Shown: positions 49,685 to 59,170 of the stretch, piece after piece
Numbering within the stretch: the stretch's first letter is position 1
How the letters are laid out: every line of letters begins with the position of its first letter
Origin: CALKZN01 sp050633785
GTDB lineage: Bacteria > Pseudomonadota > Gammaproteobacteria > Arenicellales > Arenicellaceae
Assembly (NCBI GenBank): GCA_050633785.1
Contig: JBOEHE010000049.1
Coordinates: 1-64,000, forward strand
DNA: 64,000 nucleotides
Direction: 5' to 3'
The notes under the pieces: model-generated
Databases searched by the model: none
What the model saw: only the letters and a program-made list of their open reading frames with translations
Told to the model about the DNA's origin: nothing
Program-made: the position numbers and the translations under genes

Positions 49685-50611
49685 TCAGGAAAAAATCGCC
49701 TGCATATGCCCTGCCCCTTCATTTCGAACGAATTGTTTGAATGCTTCAGTCGCTGGATTAAGAGTTTTATTGGCCAGATTCAACACCAGCCAACTGCGCA
49801 TTATGGGCACTTTATTGACATCTAAAACGGCTAATAAGCCTGATTTCTTCTCAAGGTGGATGGTATGCGCAGAAATAAAGGCCAAGCCCATATCAACCAT
49901 AACTCCCTGTTTTATCGATTCATTGCTGGTAAATTCCTGTATTGCTGGCTGTTTCAAATCGTTCTTTACAAAAAATCGCTCTAGAATCATACGTGTTCCA
50001 GACCCTTGTTCTCTAGCGAGGAATTGCTGATCTTGCAGGTTCTGGGCCGTGACATTTTTCTGACCTGCCAATGGGTGAGCTGGTGATGCGATAACGACAT
50101 AGGGGTGTTCATAAAACTCTTCAACGGCCACCTCCAAACGCTTAGGCGTACGCCCCATGATAGCCAGATCAATTTCATTGCTTTCAAGTTTATTAATAAT
50201 GTTTCGTCGGTTCGCAATCGCTATATCCAGTTCAATTTCTGGATGCTGTTTTTTAAATTCAGCAGTCAGGCGTGGTGAAAAGTACTGAGTGGTAGTGACC
50301 ATACCAATTTTCACCTTACCTTTACGCATGCCCTTTATCGCATCCAGCTCCTCACCAGCCTCACGCAAGGTCTGTGTTATCTGTCGTACATAAGGTACAA
50401 ATTTATGTCCGGCACGTGTCAAACGTAAATTTCTACCCTCTTTGCTGAACAAAGCAACTCCGACCATCTCAGCCAAACGCTTCATTTGCATGGATACGGC
50501 TGGTTGTGTCAAATAGAGAATTTGAGCTGCCTGAGCAAAGCTTTCATGCTCGGCAGCCACCAGAAAAATCTGCAACTGTCTTAAAGTGACATTTTTTAAG
50601 GATTCTTTCAT
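49685..50611 (-). CDS. LysR-family regulator (CbbR-like), divergent from the glutamate mutase operon
   Basis: The protein has 308 residues. Winged helix: TLRQLQIFLVAAEHESFAQAAQILYLTQPAVSMQMKRLAEMVGVALF. The effector domain (VKIGMVTTTQYFSPRLTAEFKKQHPEIELDI...ESNEIDLAIMGRTP...) is of the CbbR/CysB-like type. The 134-bp divergent intergenic region contains the near-repeat ATACTTATCTATTTATCATT / ATTACTTATATATCATT, probably its binding sites. Probable activator of the methylaspartate pathway operon. Confidence 0.85.
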   Translation of the reverse strand: MKESLKNVTLRQLQIFLVAAEHESFAQAAQILYLTQPAVSMQMKRLAEMVGVALFSKEGRNLRLTRAGHKFVPYVRQITQTLREAGEELDAIKGMRKGKVKIGMVTTTQYFSPRLTAEFKKQHPEIELDIAIANRRNIINKLESNEIDLAIMGRTPKRLEVAVEEFYEHPYVVIASPAHPLAGQKNVTAQNLQDQQFLAREQGSGTRMILERFFVKNDLKQPAIQEFTSNESIKQGVMVDMGLAFISAHTIHLEKKSGLLAVLDVNKVPIMRSWLVLNLANKTLNPATEAFKQFVRNEGAGHMQAIFS

Positions 50612-50745
50612 TTATCAATGGACCTTTTCTTTTACAACAAAAGCAGTTTAGCACAACACTTAAATAATACTTATCTATTTATCATTGAAATTAAATATTA
50701 CTTATATATCATTCCAGTAATAACATCACTTAGACGAAGTTCATC

Positions 50746-51222
50746 ATGAAAAATACAGAGACCATCACCATTGTTATTGGCGTAATCGGTGCCGACTGCC
50801 ATGCAGTTGGAAACAAAATCATAACCAGCGTTCTCAGCAAACTGGGTTTTAATGTGGTCAACCTAGGTGTCATGGTCAGCCAGGATGAATTTATTGACAC
50901 CGCTATCGAAACTGGAGCTAAAGCAATTCTGGTGTCATCAATATATGGACATGGCGAAATTGATTGCATGGGTTTTCGTGGTCGCTGCATTGAACGAGGT
51001 CTGAACGATATTGTCCTATATGTTGGCGGAAATCTCGTTATTGGTAAACACCCATTTTTCGAAGTAGAGAAATTATTCACTAAAATGGGCTTTGACCGAG
51101 TCTTCCCTCCCAGCATTGATTTAAATGATGTTGCTGATTTCCTGCATGAAGATATCAACAAGCGGAACCTGCACCATCTAAAAGCCAGTGAATTAGCTCC
51201 CAAGGCACCACCCATAATGTAA
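50746..51222 (+). CDS. glmS: Glutamate (methylaspartate) mutase small subunit, B12-binding
   Basis: The protein has 158 residues. IVIGVIGADCHAVGNKI contains the D-x-H-x-x-G cobalamin motif whose His replaces the dimethylbenzimidazole ligand. VSSIYGHGEIDCMGFRGRC and YVGGNLVIGK follow the clostridial MutS subunit closely. Together with subunit E it interconverts L-glutamate and (2S,3S)-3-methylaspartate by a B12 radical mechanism. First gene of a six-gene operon. Confidence 0.95.
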   Translation: MKNTETITIVIGVIGADCHAVGNKIITSVLSKLGFNVVNLGVMVSQDEFIDTAIETGAKAILVSSIYGHGEIDCMGFRGRCIERGLNDIVLYVGGNLVIGKHPFFEVEKLFTKMGFDRVFPPSIDLNDVADFLHEDINKRNLHHLKASELAPKAPPIM

Positions 51223-51236
51223 ATAAAAACCAAGTC

Positions 51237-52694
51237 ATGAAGATAGTATCAATCGACATCGGTTCAACCTGGACCAAGGGCGCTATTTTCCAACTGGAAA
51301 ATAATCAATTAAAACTTATATCACGAGCAGATCATAAAACAACTATAGATAACCTCGCCACCGGCTTTTTTCATGTTCTTGAAACTCTAGCACCAACCTA
51401 CTCTAGCAGTGTGGCCAAGAATGAGATGAAATTATTCTATTCATCGTCTGCTAAAGGAGGTCTGGCAGTAGCGGCACTTGGAATTGTACCCGATATCACC
51501 CTAGAAACAGCTAAGATTGCCGCTTTTTCAGCAGGCGCAAAAATCAACCACTGTTTTTCTTATCACCTGACTGAAGCCGACCTTGCAGAGATGCAAAATT
51601 CGGCACCCGATATATTGCTGTTCACGGGCGGCACAGATGGTGGCAACTCAGATTATGTCTTGTCAAATGCCAGAAAGCTGGCAGAACTGGATTTGGACTG
51701 CTCTATTATTTATGCGGGAAACCGTGCAGTAGCCGATCAGGTGAGTCAAATACTCGTTGAGAAGGAATTAACGGTAGTCGACAACATATTGCCCGAAATA
51801 GACCAACAGAATCCACAACCAGCCAGAGATGCAATGCGCGATATATTTCTGGCAAAAATTGTCAAAGGCAAAGGTCTGCACACTATTATCGAGCAGATAA
51901 ACGAGCAACCATTGCCGACACCATTTGCGGTTCACGAACTCACTCGACATATCCGCAATCATGTACAAGGTTGGGAAGAATTCATTGTGCTGGATCTGGG
52001 CGGAGCCACAACAGATGTCTACTCCTGTCACAAAGAACAGTTGGGGGCAGCAACTGTCTTAAGAGGATTACTTGAACCAGAAATCAAACGCACTGTTGAA
52101 GGCGATTTAGGCTTACGTATTTCCGCACAGGCTGCAGTAGAGTCCAACCCGGCATTGTTGGCTAATGAGCTAGGAAAATATCTGCAAACACAAGAGTCAC
52201 TAGTTGAATATGCCAACAAGGTAAGCCATTCTCCAGACCATATCGGCAGCAATAAACTGGACCAACAGAAAGACCAATTGATCGCTGGAAGTTGCATTGC
52301 CAATGCCTGTGCTAGACATGCCGGTCGCATGCATAAGGTTCATACCGCTGACGGTATTGTGAATGTACAAACAGGCCGCGACCTGCGCAGCGTTAAAAAA
52401 TTAATTGGTTCTGGCGGCTACTTAGCCAATTCAACTCTATTCACACCCAATGATTGGCTTAACAAAATACCGGAAGATAACCGTGGCCGTCAGGTGTTAT
52501 TGCCAGACACTATCACTTACTTTCAGGACGACCAATACCTGTTACCACTACTAGGTAATATTGCACAGCAATACCCAGAAGCAGCAGCTCAAGCCGCGAT
52601 AGACAGCCTCAGCGTCAACAATCACTTACCTGACGCCATTAACGCTGAGATAAAAAATTATCAACCTGAACCGGTGAGCCAAGCTTCATTATAA
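51237..52694 (+). CDS. glmL: MutL/GlmL, glutamate mutase accessory ATPase
   Basis: The protein has 485 residues. The ASKHA-type start is SIDIGSTWTKGAIFQ, with the second phosphate motif VLDLGGATTDVYS (about residue 248). Matches the MutL family encoded between the two mutase subunits in clostridia, thought to be a reactivating chaperone for the B12 enzyme. The order S-L-E is conserved here with 14-bp and 75-bp gaps. Confidence 0.9.
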   Translation: MKIVSIDIGSTWTKGAIFQLENNQLKLISRADHKTTIDNLATGFFHVLETLAPTYSSSVAKNEMKLFYSSSAKGGLAVAALGIVPDITLETAKIAAFSAGAKINHCFSYHLTEADLAEMQNSAPDILLFTGGTDGGNSDYVLSNARKLAELDLDCSIIYAGNRAVADQVSQILVEKELTVVDNILPEIDQQNPQPARDAMRDIFLAKIVKGKGLHTIIEQINEQPLPTPFAVHELTRHIRNHVQGWEEFIVLDLGGATTDVYSCHKEQLGAATVLRGLLEPEIKRTVEGDLGLRISAQAAVESNPALLANELGKYLQTQESLVEYANKVSHSPDHIGSNKLDQQKDQLIAGSCIANACARHAGRMHKVHTADGIVNVQTGRDLRSVKKLIGSGGYLANSTLFTPNDWLNKIPEDNRGRQVLLPDTITYFQDDQYLLPLLGNIAQQYPEAAAQAAIDSLSVNNHLPDAINAEIKNYQPEPVSQASL

Positions 52695-52769
52695 ACCTGA
52701 ATCTTTAATTCCTTAATTTAACACAACAATTATTTTAGCCAATTCAGCTGTCCACTAGCAGAGTATCCA

Positions 52770-54215
52770 ATGGAAATCCGTAATAAAACCCTGAGCGAAA
52801 AAGTTCTCAACGAAGAACGTAAAAGCGTTCTGCAAACCTGGCCTACCGGCAAGAATATTCATTTCGATGAAGCCGTCAAATATCAACAGAGTATTCCTGA
52901 CTCAAAACGTTTCTCTACTGCCTTAAACAATGCGGTAGAAACTCATAAAACATTACTGCAGCCTCGTGCTGGAGTTGCTTTATTGAATGAGCAGATAGCC
53001 CTTTTAACCCATCTGCAGGATTCATGCGACCTTCTACCAACAACCATTGATGCTTATACTCGGTTGAATCGTTATGATGAAGCTGAAACCGGTATTAAGC
53101 GTTCCATAAGAGCAGGAACCTCATTATTAAACGGCTTCCCTGCAGTTAATCATGGCCTGGAAAACTGTCGTGAGTTGGTTGAATCTGTCAGTAAACCTAT
53201 TGAGGTTAGACATGGTACTCCAGATGCTCGATTGCTCACAGAGATCACTATGGCAGCAGGTTTCACCAGCAATGAAGGTGGCGGCATTTCCTACAATATT
53301 CCCTATTCAAAAAAAGTGCCGCTGGAAAAATCTATCAGAGACTGGCAGTACTGTGACCGCTTGATAGGTCTGTACGAAGAACAAGGCATCACTATCAACA
53401 GAGAACCCTTTGGCCCACTCACAGGAACCTTAGTGCCTCCTTTTATTTCACATTGTGTTGCCATTATCGAAGGCCTGCTGGCGCTGCAACAAGGTGTAAA
53501 GTGCCTGACTCTCGGCTATGGGCAGGCAGGCAACCTTATTCAAGATATAGCTGCCATTCGCTCCCTGACAGAGTTAGGCCATGAGTATTTCCAAGATGCT
53601 GGTTTTGATGATTATAAACTCAGCACCGTCTTCCACCAATGGATGGGTGGCTTTCCTGAAGATGAATCAAAAGCCTATTCTGTCATCGGCCTAGGCGCGA
53701 CTGCAGCAGCCCTTTCAGGGGCAACCAAGGTTATCGTCAAAACCCCACATGAAGCAGGCGGTGTACCAACCAAAGAAGCGAACAAACAGGGACTGGAAGC
53801 AACCCGGCAAATAATCAATATGGTCCGTGACCAGCACTTTCCAGAAAGTGGTGGTCTGACACGAGAAATTGATTTAATAAAAGCCGAAGTCAGAGCGGTC
53901 ATGTCAAAGGTATTTGAGATGGGTGATGGCGATGTTGCAGTTGGTGCTGTTCGCGCTTTCGAAGCAGGCATTATGGACATCCCTTTTGCTCCGTCAAGCT
54001 GCAACGCTGGCATATTGATGCCCGTACGAGACAACCATGGGGCTGTACGTGTGTTGGACCCAGGTTCTACACCGTTACCTGATGACGTTCTCAGTTTCCA
54101 TAGGGAAACCCTGGATATCCGGGCAGAAACTGAAGGTCGGGAAGTGTCTTTTCAGATGGTCATTGATGATATTAATGCCATTTCAAAAGGCAAACTGATT
54201 GGTCGACCTTCTTAG
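52770..54215 (+). CDS. glmE: Glutamate (methylaspartate) mutase catalytic subunit E
   Basis: The protein has 481 residues, the usual length for the family. Conserved stretches include RAGTSLLNGFPAVNHG, VRHGTPDARLLTEI, FTSNEGGGISYNIPYSK, EPFGPLTGTLVPP and LSVSDDVLSF-like LPDDVLSFHRE. The TIM-barrel subunit binds glutamate and stacks on cobalamin of subunit S. It catalyses the first step of the methylaspartate route. Confidence 0.95.
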   Translation: MEIRNKTLSEKVLNEERKSVLQTWPTGKNIHFDEAVKYQQSIPDSKRFSTALNNAVETHKTLLQPRAGVALLNEQIALLTHLQDSCDLLPTTIDAYTRLNRYDEAETGIKRSIRAGTSLLNGFPAVNHGLENCRELVESVSKPIEVRHGTPDARLLTEITMAAGFTSNEGGGISYNIPYSKKVPLEKSIRDWQYCDRLIGLYEEQGITINREPFGPLTGTLVPPFISHCVAIIEGLLALQQGVKCLTLGYGQAGNLIQDIAAIRSLTELGHEYFQDAGFDDYKLSTVFHQWMGGFPEDESKAYSVIGLGATAAALSGATKVIVKTPHEAGGVPTKEANKQGLEATRQIINMVRDQHFPESGGLTREIDLIKAEVRAVMSKVFEMGDGDVAVGAVRAFEAGIMDIPFAPSSCNAGILMPVRDNHGAVRVLDPGSTPLPDDVLSFHRETLDIRAETEGREVSFQMVIDDINAISKGKLIGRPS

Positions 54216-54272
54216 TAAGAATATATTTAATACCTTTACAACAACAAATACATACAAACGATTTATACTGTC

Positions 54273-55574
54273 ATGAAAATTACCCAAGCTCACTTTGTTG
54301 CGGGCAAATCAGCCTTTTATTTTGATGATCAACAGGCAATCAAGAATGGAGCCGACCAAAATGGCTTTATTTATACCGGAGACCCAAGTACTGCTGGATT
54401 TTCCTCAATTCGCCAGGCAGGTGAATGCATATCCATCTTACTACAATTGGAAAATGGCAGTATTGCCAAAGGTGATTGTGTCGCCGTACAGTATTCTGGA
54501 GCTGGTGGCCGCGACCCTTTATTCATCAGCGATGTCTTTCTGCCATTTCTAGAACAACATATCACTCCCCTGTTGGAAGGTCTGGACATTAGCAAGTTCA
54601 AAGCTAATTCTATATTTTTTGACACGCTTGAAATTGAAGGTAAACCACTGCATACCGCCATCCGCTATGGCATATCACAAGCATTGTTGGATGCCAGCGC
54701 TCTGTCACAGCAATGTCTGAAAACACAGATCATCTGCAATGAATACCAGTTGCCACTGATAGCAGAACCTATCCCTTTGTTTGGTCAAAGCGGGGATGAC
54801 CGTTACACCGCCATCGACAAGATGGTGCTGAAAAGAGTAGATACATTACCCCATGCATTGATTAACAATATACCCAACAAGCTCGGCCATAAAGGAGAGA
54901 AGTTGCAAGAATATGTGCAATGGTTGGTTAAACGAATCACCGAAACAAGACCAGATACTCACTATCAACCCGATTTACACATCGATGTTTATGGCACCAT
55001 TGGGATGATTTTCGAACATGATACGAAAAAAATTGCTGACTACATTGCCAGCTTGCAAGAACTGGCTCATCCTTTTAATTTATATATTGAAGGGCCTATC
55101 GATGTTGGCAGTAAACCAGCACAAATCGATTCTCTTGCCGCTGTAAAACAGCAGTTGGAAAAGACTGGTTCAAAGGCCAAGCTTGTCGCGGATGAGTGGT
55201 GCAATACTTACCAGGATATTGTTGATTTCACAGATGCTGATTGTTGCCATATGGTGCAAATAAAAACACCTGACCTGGGCAGCATCCATAACATTGTTGA
55301 CGCCATTGTGTATTGCAAACAACATGGCATGCAAGCCTATCAGGGCGGTACTTGCAATGAGACCGATATCTCGGCACAAACCTGTGTGCACCTTGCATTA
55401 GCTGCCAGGCCCGAACGGATGCTAGTTAAACCTGGAATGGGCTTTGATGAAGGCATGACCATCGTCGGCAATGAGATGCATCGCAGCATAGCTATTTTAA
55501 AAAACTCTGTAAGCAGAGCTACTGCTAATCCCACATTAAATAGAACACCTTCACTTATAAGAGCGCTATTTTGA
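54273..55574 (+). CDS. mal: Methylaspartate ammonia-lyase
   Basis: The protein has 433 residues of the enolase superfamily. Metal ligands Asp (HIDVYGTIG), Glu (YIEGPIDVG) and Asp (LVADEWCNT) are visible, as is the catalytic Lys in VQIKTPDLGSIHN. It removes ammonia from 3-methylaspartate to give mesaconate. Its stop overlaps the start of the CoA-transferase by ATGA-like 4 bp (TTG start downstream), which supports an operon. Confidence 0.95.
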   Translation: MKITQAHFVAGKSAFYFDDQQAIKNGADQNGFIYTGDPSTAGFSSIRQAGECISILLQLENGSIAKGDCVAVQYSGAGGRDPLFISDVFLPFLEQHITPLLEGLDISKFKANSIFFDTLEIEGKPLHTAIRYGISQALLDASALSQQCLKTQIICNEYQLPLIAEPIPLFGQSGDDRYTAIDKMVLKRVDTLPHALINNIPNKLGHKGEKLQEYVQWLVKRITETRPDTHYQPDLHIDVYGTIGMIFEHDTKKIADYIASLQELAHPFNLYIEGPIDVGSKPAQIDSLAAVKQQLEKTGSKAKLVADEWCNTYQDIVDFTDADCCHMVQIKTPDLGSIHNIVDAIVYCKQHGMQAYQGGTCNETDISAQTCVHLALAARPERMLVKPGMGFDEGMTIVGNEMHRSIAILKNSVSRATANPTLNRTPSLIRALF

Positions 55575-56731
55575 ATACTACTAATCACACTACCGAGAAC
55601 AGCAAGCCTTTCGAAGGTTTGCTGGTTATTTCCATCGAACAAGCTGTAGCGGCTCCCCTGTGCTCCTGTCAATTAGCCGAAGGCGGAGCTAGAGTTATCA
55701 AAGTCGAACGAGCAGAAGGAGACTTCGCTCGAAACTATGATACGGCGGTTAAGGGGGAATCCTCCTACTTTGTCTGGGCCAATCACGGCAAACAGTCCTT
55801 GAGCCTGAACTTTAAAGACCCCCATGGTGCAAAGCTCTTGCACAACATGCTCAAAAAAGCTGATATCTTGATCCAAAATCTGGCCCCTGGTGCAATGCAA
55901 CGGGCTGGTTTTGGTTCTGATGAATTGCGCCAACAATACCCTCAACTGATCACCTGCGATATCAGCGGCTATGGTGACTCTGGCATCTATCGAGATATGA
56001 AAGCCTATGATTTTCTGGTGCAATGCGAAAGTGGTCTGGTTGCCATCAACGGCGCGCCTGAAGCCTATGGACGTATCGGAGTGTCTGTCTGCGATATTGG
56101 CGCAGGCATGAATGCCTTGATTGGCATCCAGAATGCCTTATTGTCGAGGGCAAAAACTGGTCAGGGTTCAGGAGTTAAAGTGTCTTTGTTTGATACCGCA
56201 GCTGATTGGATGAGCGTGCCGTATCTGCACAGTGTTTACGCCGGCAAGGCACCAAAACGTGTTGGACTGCATCACCCTTCAATTGCCCCTTACGGCGGTT
56301 ACACAACAGCCGATGAAGAAATTCTAGCCATTTCGATTCAAAATGAACGTGAATGGATACGCTTTTGCGCAGAAGTATTGGAACATGCTGATTTGGCAAG
56401 CGATAGTCGTTTTAATAATGCGAGTGCTCGAGTTGAGAACCGTCACATTCTGGACGATTATATCAAACAGGTTTTTTCACAAAAGAGCCGAGAGCAATTA
56501 GAAGAAATTCTCAAGAGTGCCGCTATCGCCTATGGTGCTGTTAATTCAGTTGAATCATTCAGTCAACACCCGCAACTACGTCGCAGAAAAGTTACTTTAG
56601 AAAGTGGTGAAGAGACTGATATCATTGATTCACCCATCAGACATTCGACCAAACCTGACGATGAAAATTTTGGTGCAGTGCCTTCATTGGGACAACATAC
56701 TGAACTAATCAAACAGGAATTTTCCGAATAA
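55571..56731 (+). CDS. CaiB/BaiF-type CoA-transferase (probably mesaconate CoA-transferase)
   Basis: The protein has 386 residues. Class III CoA-transferase blocks: VISIEQAVAAPLCSCQLAEGGARVIKVER, NHGKQSLSLNFKDP, QNLAPGAMQRAGFG, and catalytic Asp in AYDFLVQCESGL (about residue 150). Start is TTG at 55571, overlapping the mal stop. In context it should activate mesaconate to mesaconyl-CoA, probably from succinyl- or acetyl-CoA; regiochemistry (C1 or C4) cannot be told from sequence. Confidence 0.85.
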   Translation: MNTTNHTTENSKPFEGLLVISIEQAVAAPLCSCQLAEGGARVIKVERAEGDFARNYDTAVKGESSYFVWANHGKQSLSLNFKDPHGAKLLHNMLKKADILIQNLAPGAMQRAGFGSDELRQQYPQLITCDISGYGDSGIYRDMKAYDFLVQCESGLVAINGAPEAYGRIGVSVCDIGAGMNALIGIQNALLSRAKTGQGSGVKVSLFDTAADWMSVPYLHSVYAGKAPKRVGLHHPSIAPYGGYTTADEEILAISIQNEREWIRFCAEVLEHADLASDSRFNNASARVENRHILDDYIKQVFSQKSREQLEEILKSAAIAYGAVNSVESFSQHPQLRRRKVTLESGEETDIIDSPIRHSTKPDDENFGAVPSLGQHTELIKQEFSE

Positions 56732-56757
56732 ACGACTCAAAGCCCAGACTCTTAACC

Positions 56758-57639
56758 ATGCAAAATTTACCTAATTGGCGGTCAATATTATTTGTACCAG
56801 CACATGTAGAACGTTTTATTAAATCTGCACATACCCGTAGTGCTGATGCTATTCAGTTAGACTTGGAAGACAGCGTACCAATAGATGTCAAGGAACAGGC
56901 ACGACAAGGGTTAGCCGGATACACTGAATATCTGCATTCAAAAAAATGTGCCATCGTCATTCGGGTTAATCGTGACCTGAAAAATTGCCTGCTGGATTTG
57001 GAAGCGGCTATTTTACACGAGGTCAGTGCTATCACCCTGCCTAAAGTCATGGGGCCTGAGCATATCTGTCTTATCGATGAAGCCATGACAGAAATTGAGT
57101 TACGCAAAGGCTTGCCACCAGGGAAAATTCGTTTGATAGCCTTGATAGAAACCATTGATGGCCTGGCTTCAATCAAGGCTATTGCAAAATCCAGTCCCAG
57201 ACTTGCCGGTCTGGCATTGGGCACTGAAGACTTAAGCCTTGATGGAGGATTTGATCCCAGTGAAGAAAACTTATTTCATCCAGCTCAACAGTTGGTTTTC
57301 GCTGCCAAATCAGCACGGATTAATGCTTATGGGTTCCCTGCAAGCATTGCTGATTATTCTGATTTAAACCAACTTACCCAGCGCATAGAAAAAGCTAAAT
57401 CAATGGGTTTTGATGGGTCTTTTTGCATACATCCCAGCCAGGTACAAGTGCTGAACAAGGTTTACCAAATATCGCCAACAGAGCTTGAACAGGCACAAAA
57501 GATTATAATGGCCTATGACGATGCTATCAGCAAACAACGCGCTGCGGTGGAAGTTGATGGAAAAATGGTTGACTTACCGGTCGTAGAACGTGCACGAAGA
57601 ACTCTGGAATATGCTCAATCCCAACATTTACCAGAATGA
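56758..57639 (+). CDS. HpcH/HpaI-type citramalyl-/malyl-CoA lyase (CitE-like)
   Basis: The protein has 293 residues. SILFVPAHVERFIKSAHTRSADAIQLDLEDSVP, LPKVMGPEHI, IRLIALIETIDGLASI, GLALGTEDLSLDGG and GFDGSFCIHPSQVQVLN are CitE-like motifs with the Mg-binding Glu and Asp. In this operon it should split citramalyl-CoA into acetyl-CoA and pyruvate, or methylmalyl-CoA into glyoxylate and propionyl-CoA. A mesaconyl-CoA hydratase, needed between CoA transfer and cleavage, is absent from the window. Confidence 0.85.
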   Translation: MQNLPNWRSILFVPAHVERFIKSAHTRSADAIQLDLEDSVPIDVKEQARQGLAGYTEYLHSKKCAIVIRVNRDLKNCLLDLEAAILHEVSAITLPKVMGPEHICLIDEAMTEIELRKGLPPGKIRLIALIETIDGLASIKAIAKSSPRLAGLALGTEDLSLDGGFDPSEENLFHPAQQLVFAAKSARINAYGFPASIADYSDLNQLTQRIEKAKSMGFDGSFCIHPSQVQVLNKVYQISPTELEQAQKIIMAYDDAISKQRAAVEVDGKMVDLPVVERARRTLEYAQSQHLPE

Positions 57640-57674
57640 TTGAAATTGAATTAATGGGGAAAACAGCCTGCTCA

Positions 57675-58487
57675 TCAAATAGGCATCGCTGCCAGCAGGT
57701 TTTGTAATTCAACCTCCTTTTGATCACCCATCAACATATACGTCATACCACGATTAGCCCACAATACTGAGTTAATTCCTGCATAACGATACGACTTACT
57801 CGCATGTTGCAATGCGTTCGCTTTAGTAACACATAAGGCCAATGGCTTGCCTGTCTCTGGCAGGTAAACCATTTGAATTATTATCTCACCTTCAAATGCT
57901 AATTCCTGAACTCGGCGAAATTCATAGCCCTGAGCTGACAAGTCGGGAATCATCAAATCATGTCCTCCTTTTGTATTGAAGGAACTGATCACCTGATTTG
58001 CTTCCCGTTCATTCTGGTGGACCATCTCTACTGTTTTTCGGGTATACAAGGCTTGATATTGAATCATAGCGTCAATCAACGCTTTTGAACCATAGGGTCG
58101 AAATGAATCATCTGTCAGTTGTTGCTCAGTTGCTGGTGATTTCAGAGAATTAAAACCAAGCATCAATAAGGCTCCAGACAAAAAAGCGACGCATAAACAA
58201 GCCGCCATAGACCACTTTTTGATAAAACTTCCTGTCACAACTGTATCTGACACACCTTGTCTTGAAACCTGAGACAATTGTTGTATCTGCATCTCCAGTT
58301 CTTCAGGCACTGGAGGAAGGTTTTCTGCCGCAAATGCCGCTTGATAAGGCAACTGTGAAGAGCGCATTTCCAACACTCTATGCCTGAGATCAGCATCATG
58401 CTCTAGAATTTTCTCAAAGGCTTTCATTGTCTCTTCATCAAGAGACTTTTCAACATACCTTAAAATATGTAAATCATCAAAATTCAT
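57675..58487 (-). CDS. Transmembrane anti-sigma factor
   Basis: The protein has 270 residues. N-terminal anti-sigma helices (DDLHILRYVEKSLDEETMKAFEKILEHDADLRHRVLEMRSSQLPYQAAF), one TM helix (WSMAACLCVAFLSGALLMLGF, about residue 100) and a periplasmic domain with QALYTRKTVEMVHQNEREANQVISSFN...GYEFRRVQELAFEGEIIIQMVYL. This resembles anti-sigma/anti-FecI-type transmembrane factors. Coupled to the sigma gene by ATGA. No CHCC zinc motif, so it is not a ZAS-type factor. Confidence 0.8.
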   Translation of the reverse strand: MNFDDLHILRYVEKSLDEETMKAFEKILEHDADLRHRVLEMRSSQLPYQAAFAAENLPPVPEELEMQIQQLSQVSRQGVSDTVVTGSFIKKWSMAACLCVAFLSGALLMLGFNSLKSPATEQQLTDDSFRPYGSKALIDAMIQYQALYTRKTVEMVHQNEREANQVISSFNTKGGHDLMIPDLSAQGYEFRRVQELAFEGEIIIQMVYLPETGKPLALCVTKANALQHASKSYRYAGINSVLWANRGMTYMLMGDQKEVELQNLLAAMPI

Positions 58488-59029
58488 AATGTTTTGCCGG
58501 TGTTGCTGCCCATATCATTATGTACAGTAGTTGTCGCCTGCCCTTGCTCAAGGAACCTTTTACCAATGACAGCACGCGCTCTAGCCAAACGACTCATAAC
58601 GGTACCAATAGCAACGTCCATAATATCGGCTGTTTCTTGATAACTATAGCCTTCAATGCATACCAAAAGCATGACTGTGCGCTGCGCCTCAGGTAACTCA
58701 TTAACTTGTTCTATGACCTGATTAAACAGCTGATGGTTCTCACCCTGACATGGGGAACTGGCATACGTTTCAAAATCAGCCAGATTGAATGCAGATTGTT
58801 TGCGCACAGCTTCGGCACGCAGATCATTTTTCCAAATCGAGTGCATAATGCTGAATAACCAACTGCGTAAACTGCTGCCTTCAGAAAACTGATGGCGACG
58901 TTCCAGAGCACGCACTGCTGTTTTTTGCACCAAGTCTTGAGCAATAACACGCGAACGGCTTAGACGCAAAGCGAAACGCCATAGATAGGGTAATTCGTTA
59001 TTTAAATTGTCCGCAACTGAATGGTTCAT
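58484..59029 (-). CDS. ECF-type RNA polymerase sigma factor (second system)
   Basis: The protein has 181 residues from ATG 59027-59029. Region 2: ELPYLWRFALRLSRSRVIAQDLVQKTAVRALERRHQFSEGSSLRSWLFSIMHSIW; region 4: QVNELPEAQRTVMLLVCIEGYSYQETADIMDVAIGTVMSRLARARAVI. It belongs to a short sigma-70 family (no sigma 3). It is divergent from the YceI gene across a palindrome with GGAATAAAA in both directions, suggesting autoregulation plus control of YceI. Confidence 0.9.
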   Translation of the reverse strand: MNHSVADNLNNELPYLWRFALRLSRSRVIAQDLVQKTAVRALERRHQFSEGSSLRSWLFSIMHSIWKNDLRAEAVRKQSAFNLADFETYASSPCQGENHQLFNQVIEQVNELPEAQRTVMLLVCIEGYSYQETADIMDVAIGTVMSRLARARAVIGKRFLEQGQATTTVHNDMGSNTGKTL

Positions 59030-59054
59030 AAACGTAACAACACCCGTTATCAAA

Positions 59055-59084
59055 TTTTATTCCATAAAATATTTTGGAATAAAA
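59055..59084. promoter_or_regulatory. Palindromic divergent promoter with two GGAATA elements
   Basis: TTTTATTCCA (59055-59064) and TGGAATAAAA (59075-59084) are perfect arms around ten bases. Each arm presents GGAATAAAA in opposite directions, resembling the GGAAT -35 of ECF promoters. One faces the sigma gene and one YceI. Matching -10 elements are not certain. Confidence 0.5.
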
Positions 59085-59170
59085 TAGACTCTCACTTGTT
59101 ATCTCCAATATCCAATCTTAACGACTGGGCCCGAATTTACCGATCTACTAATATGACTTGGAGACAACAT

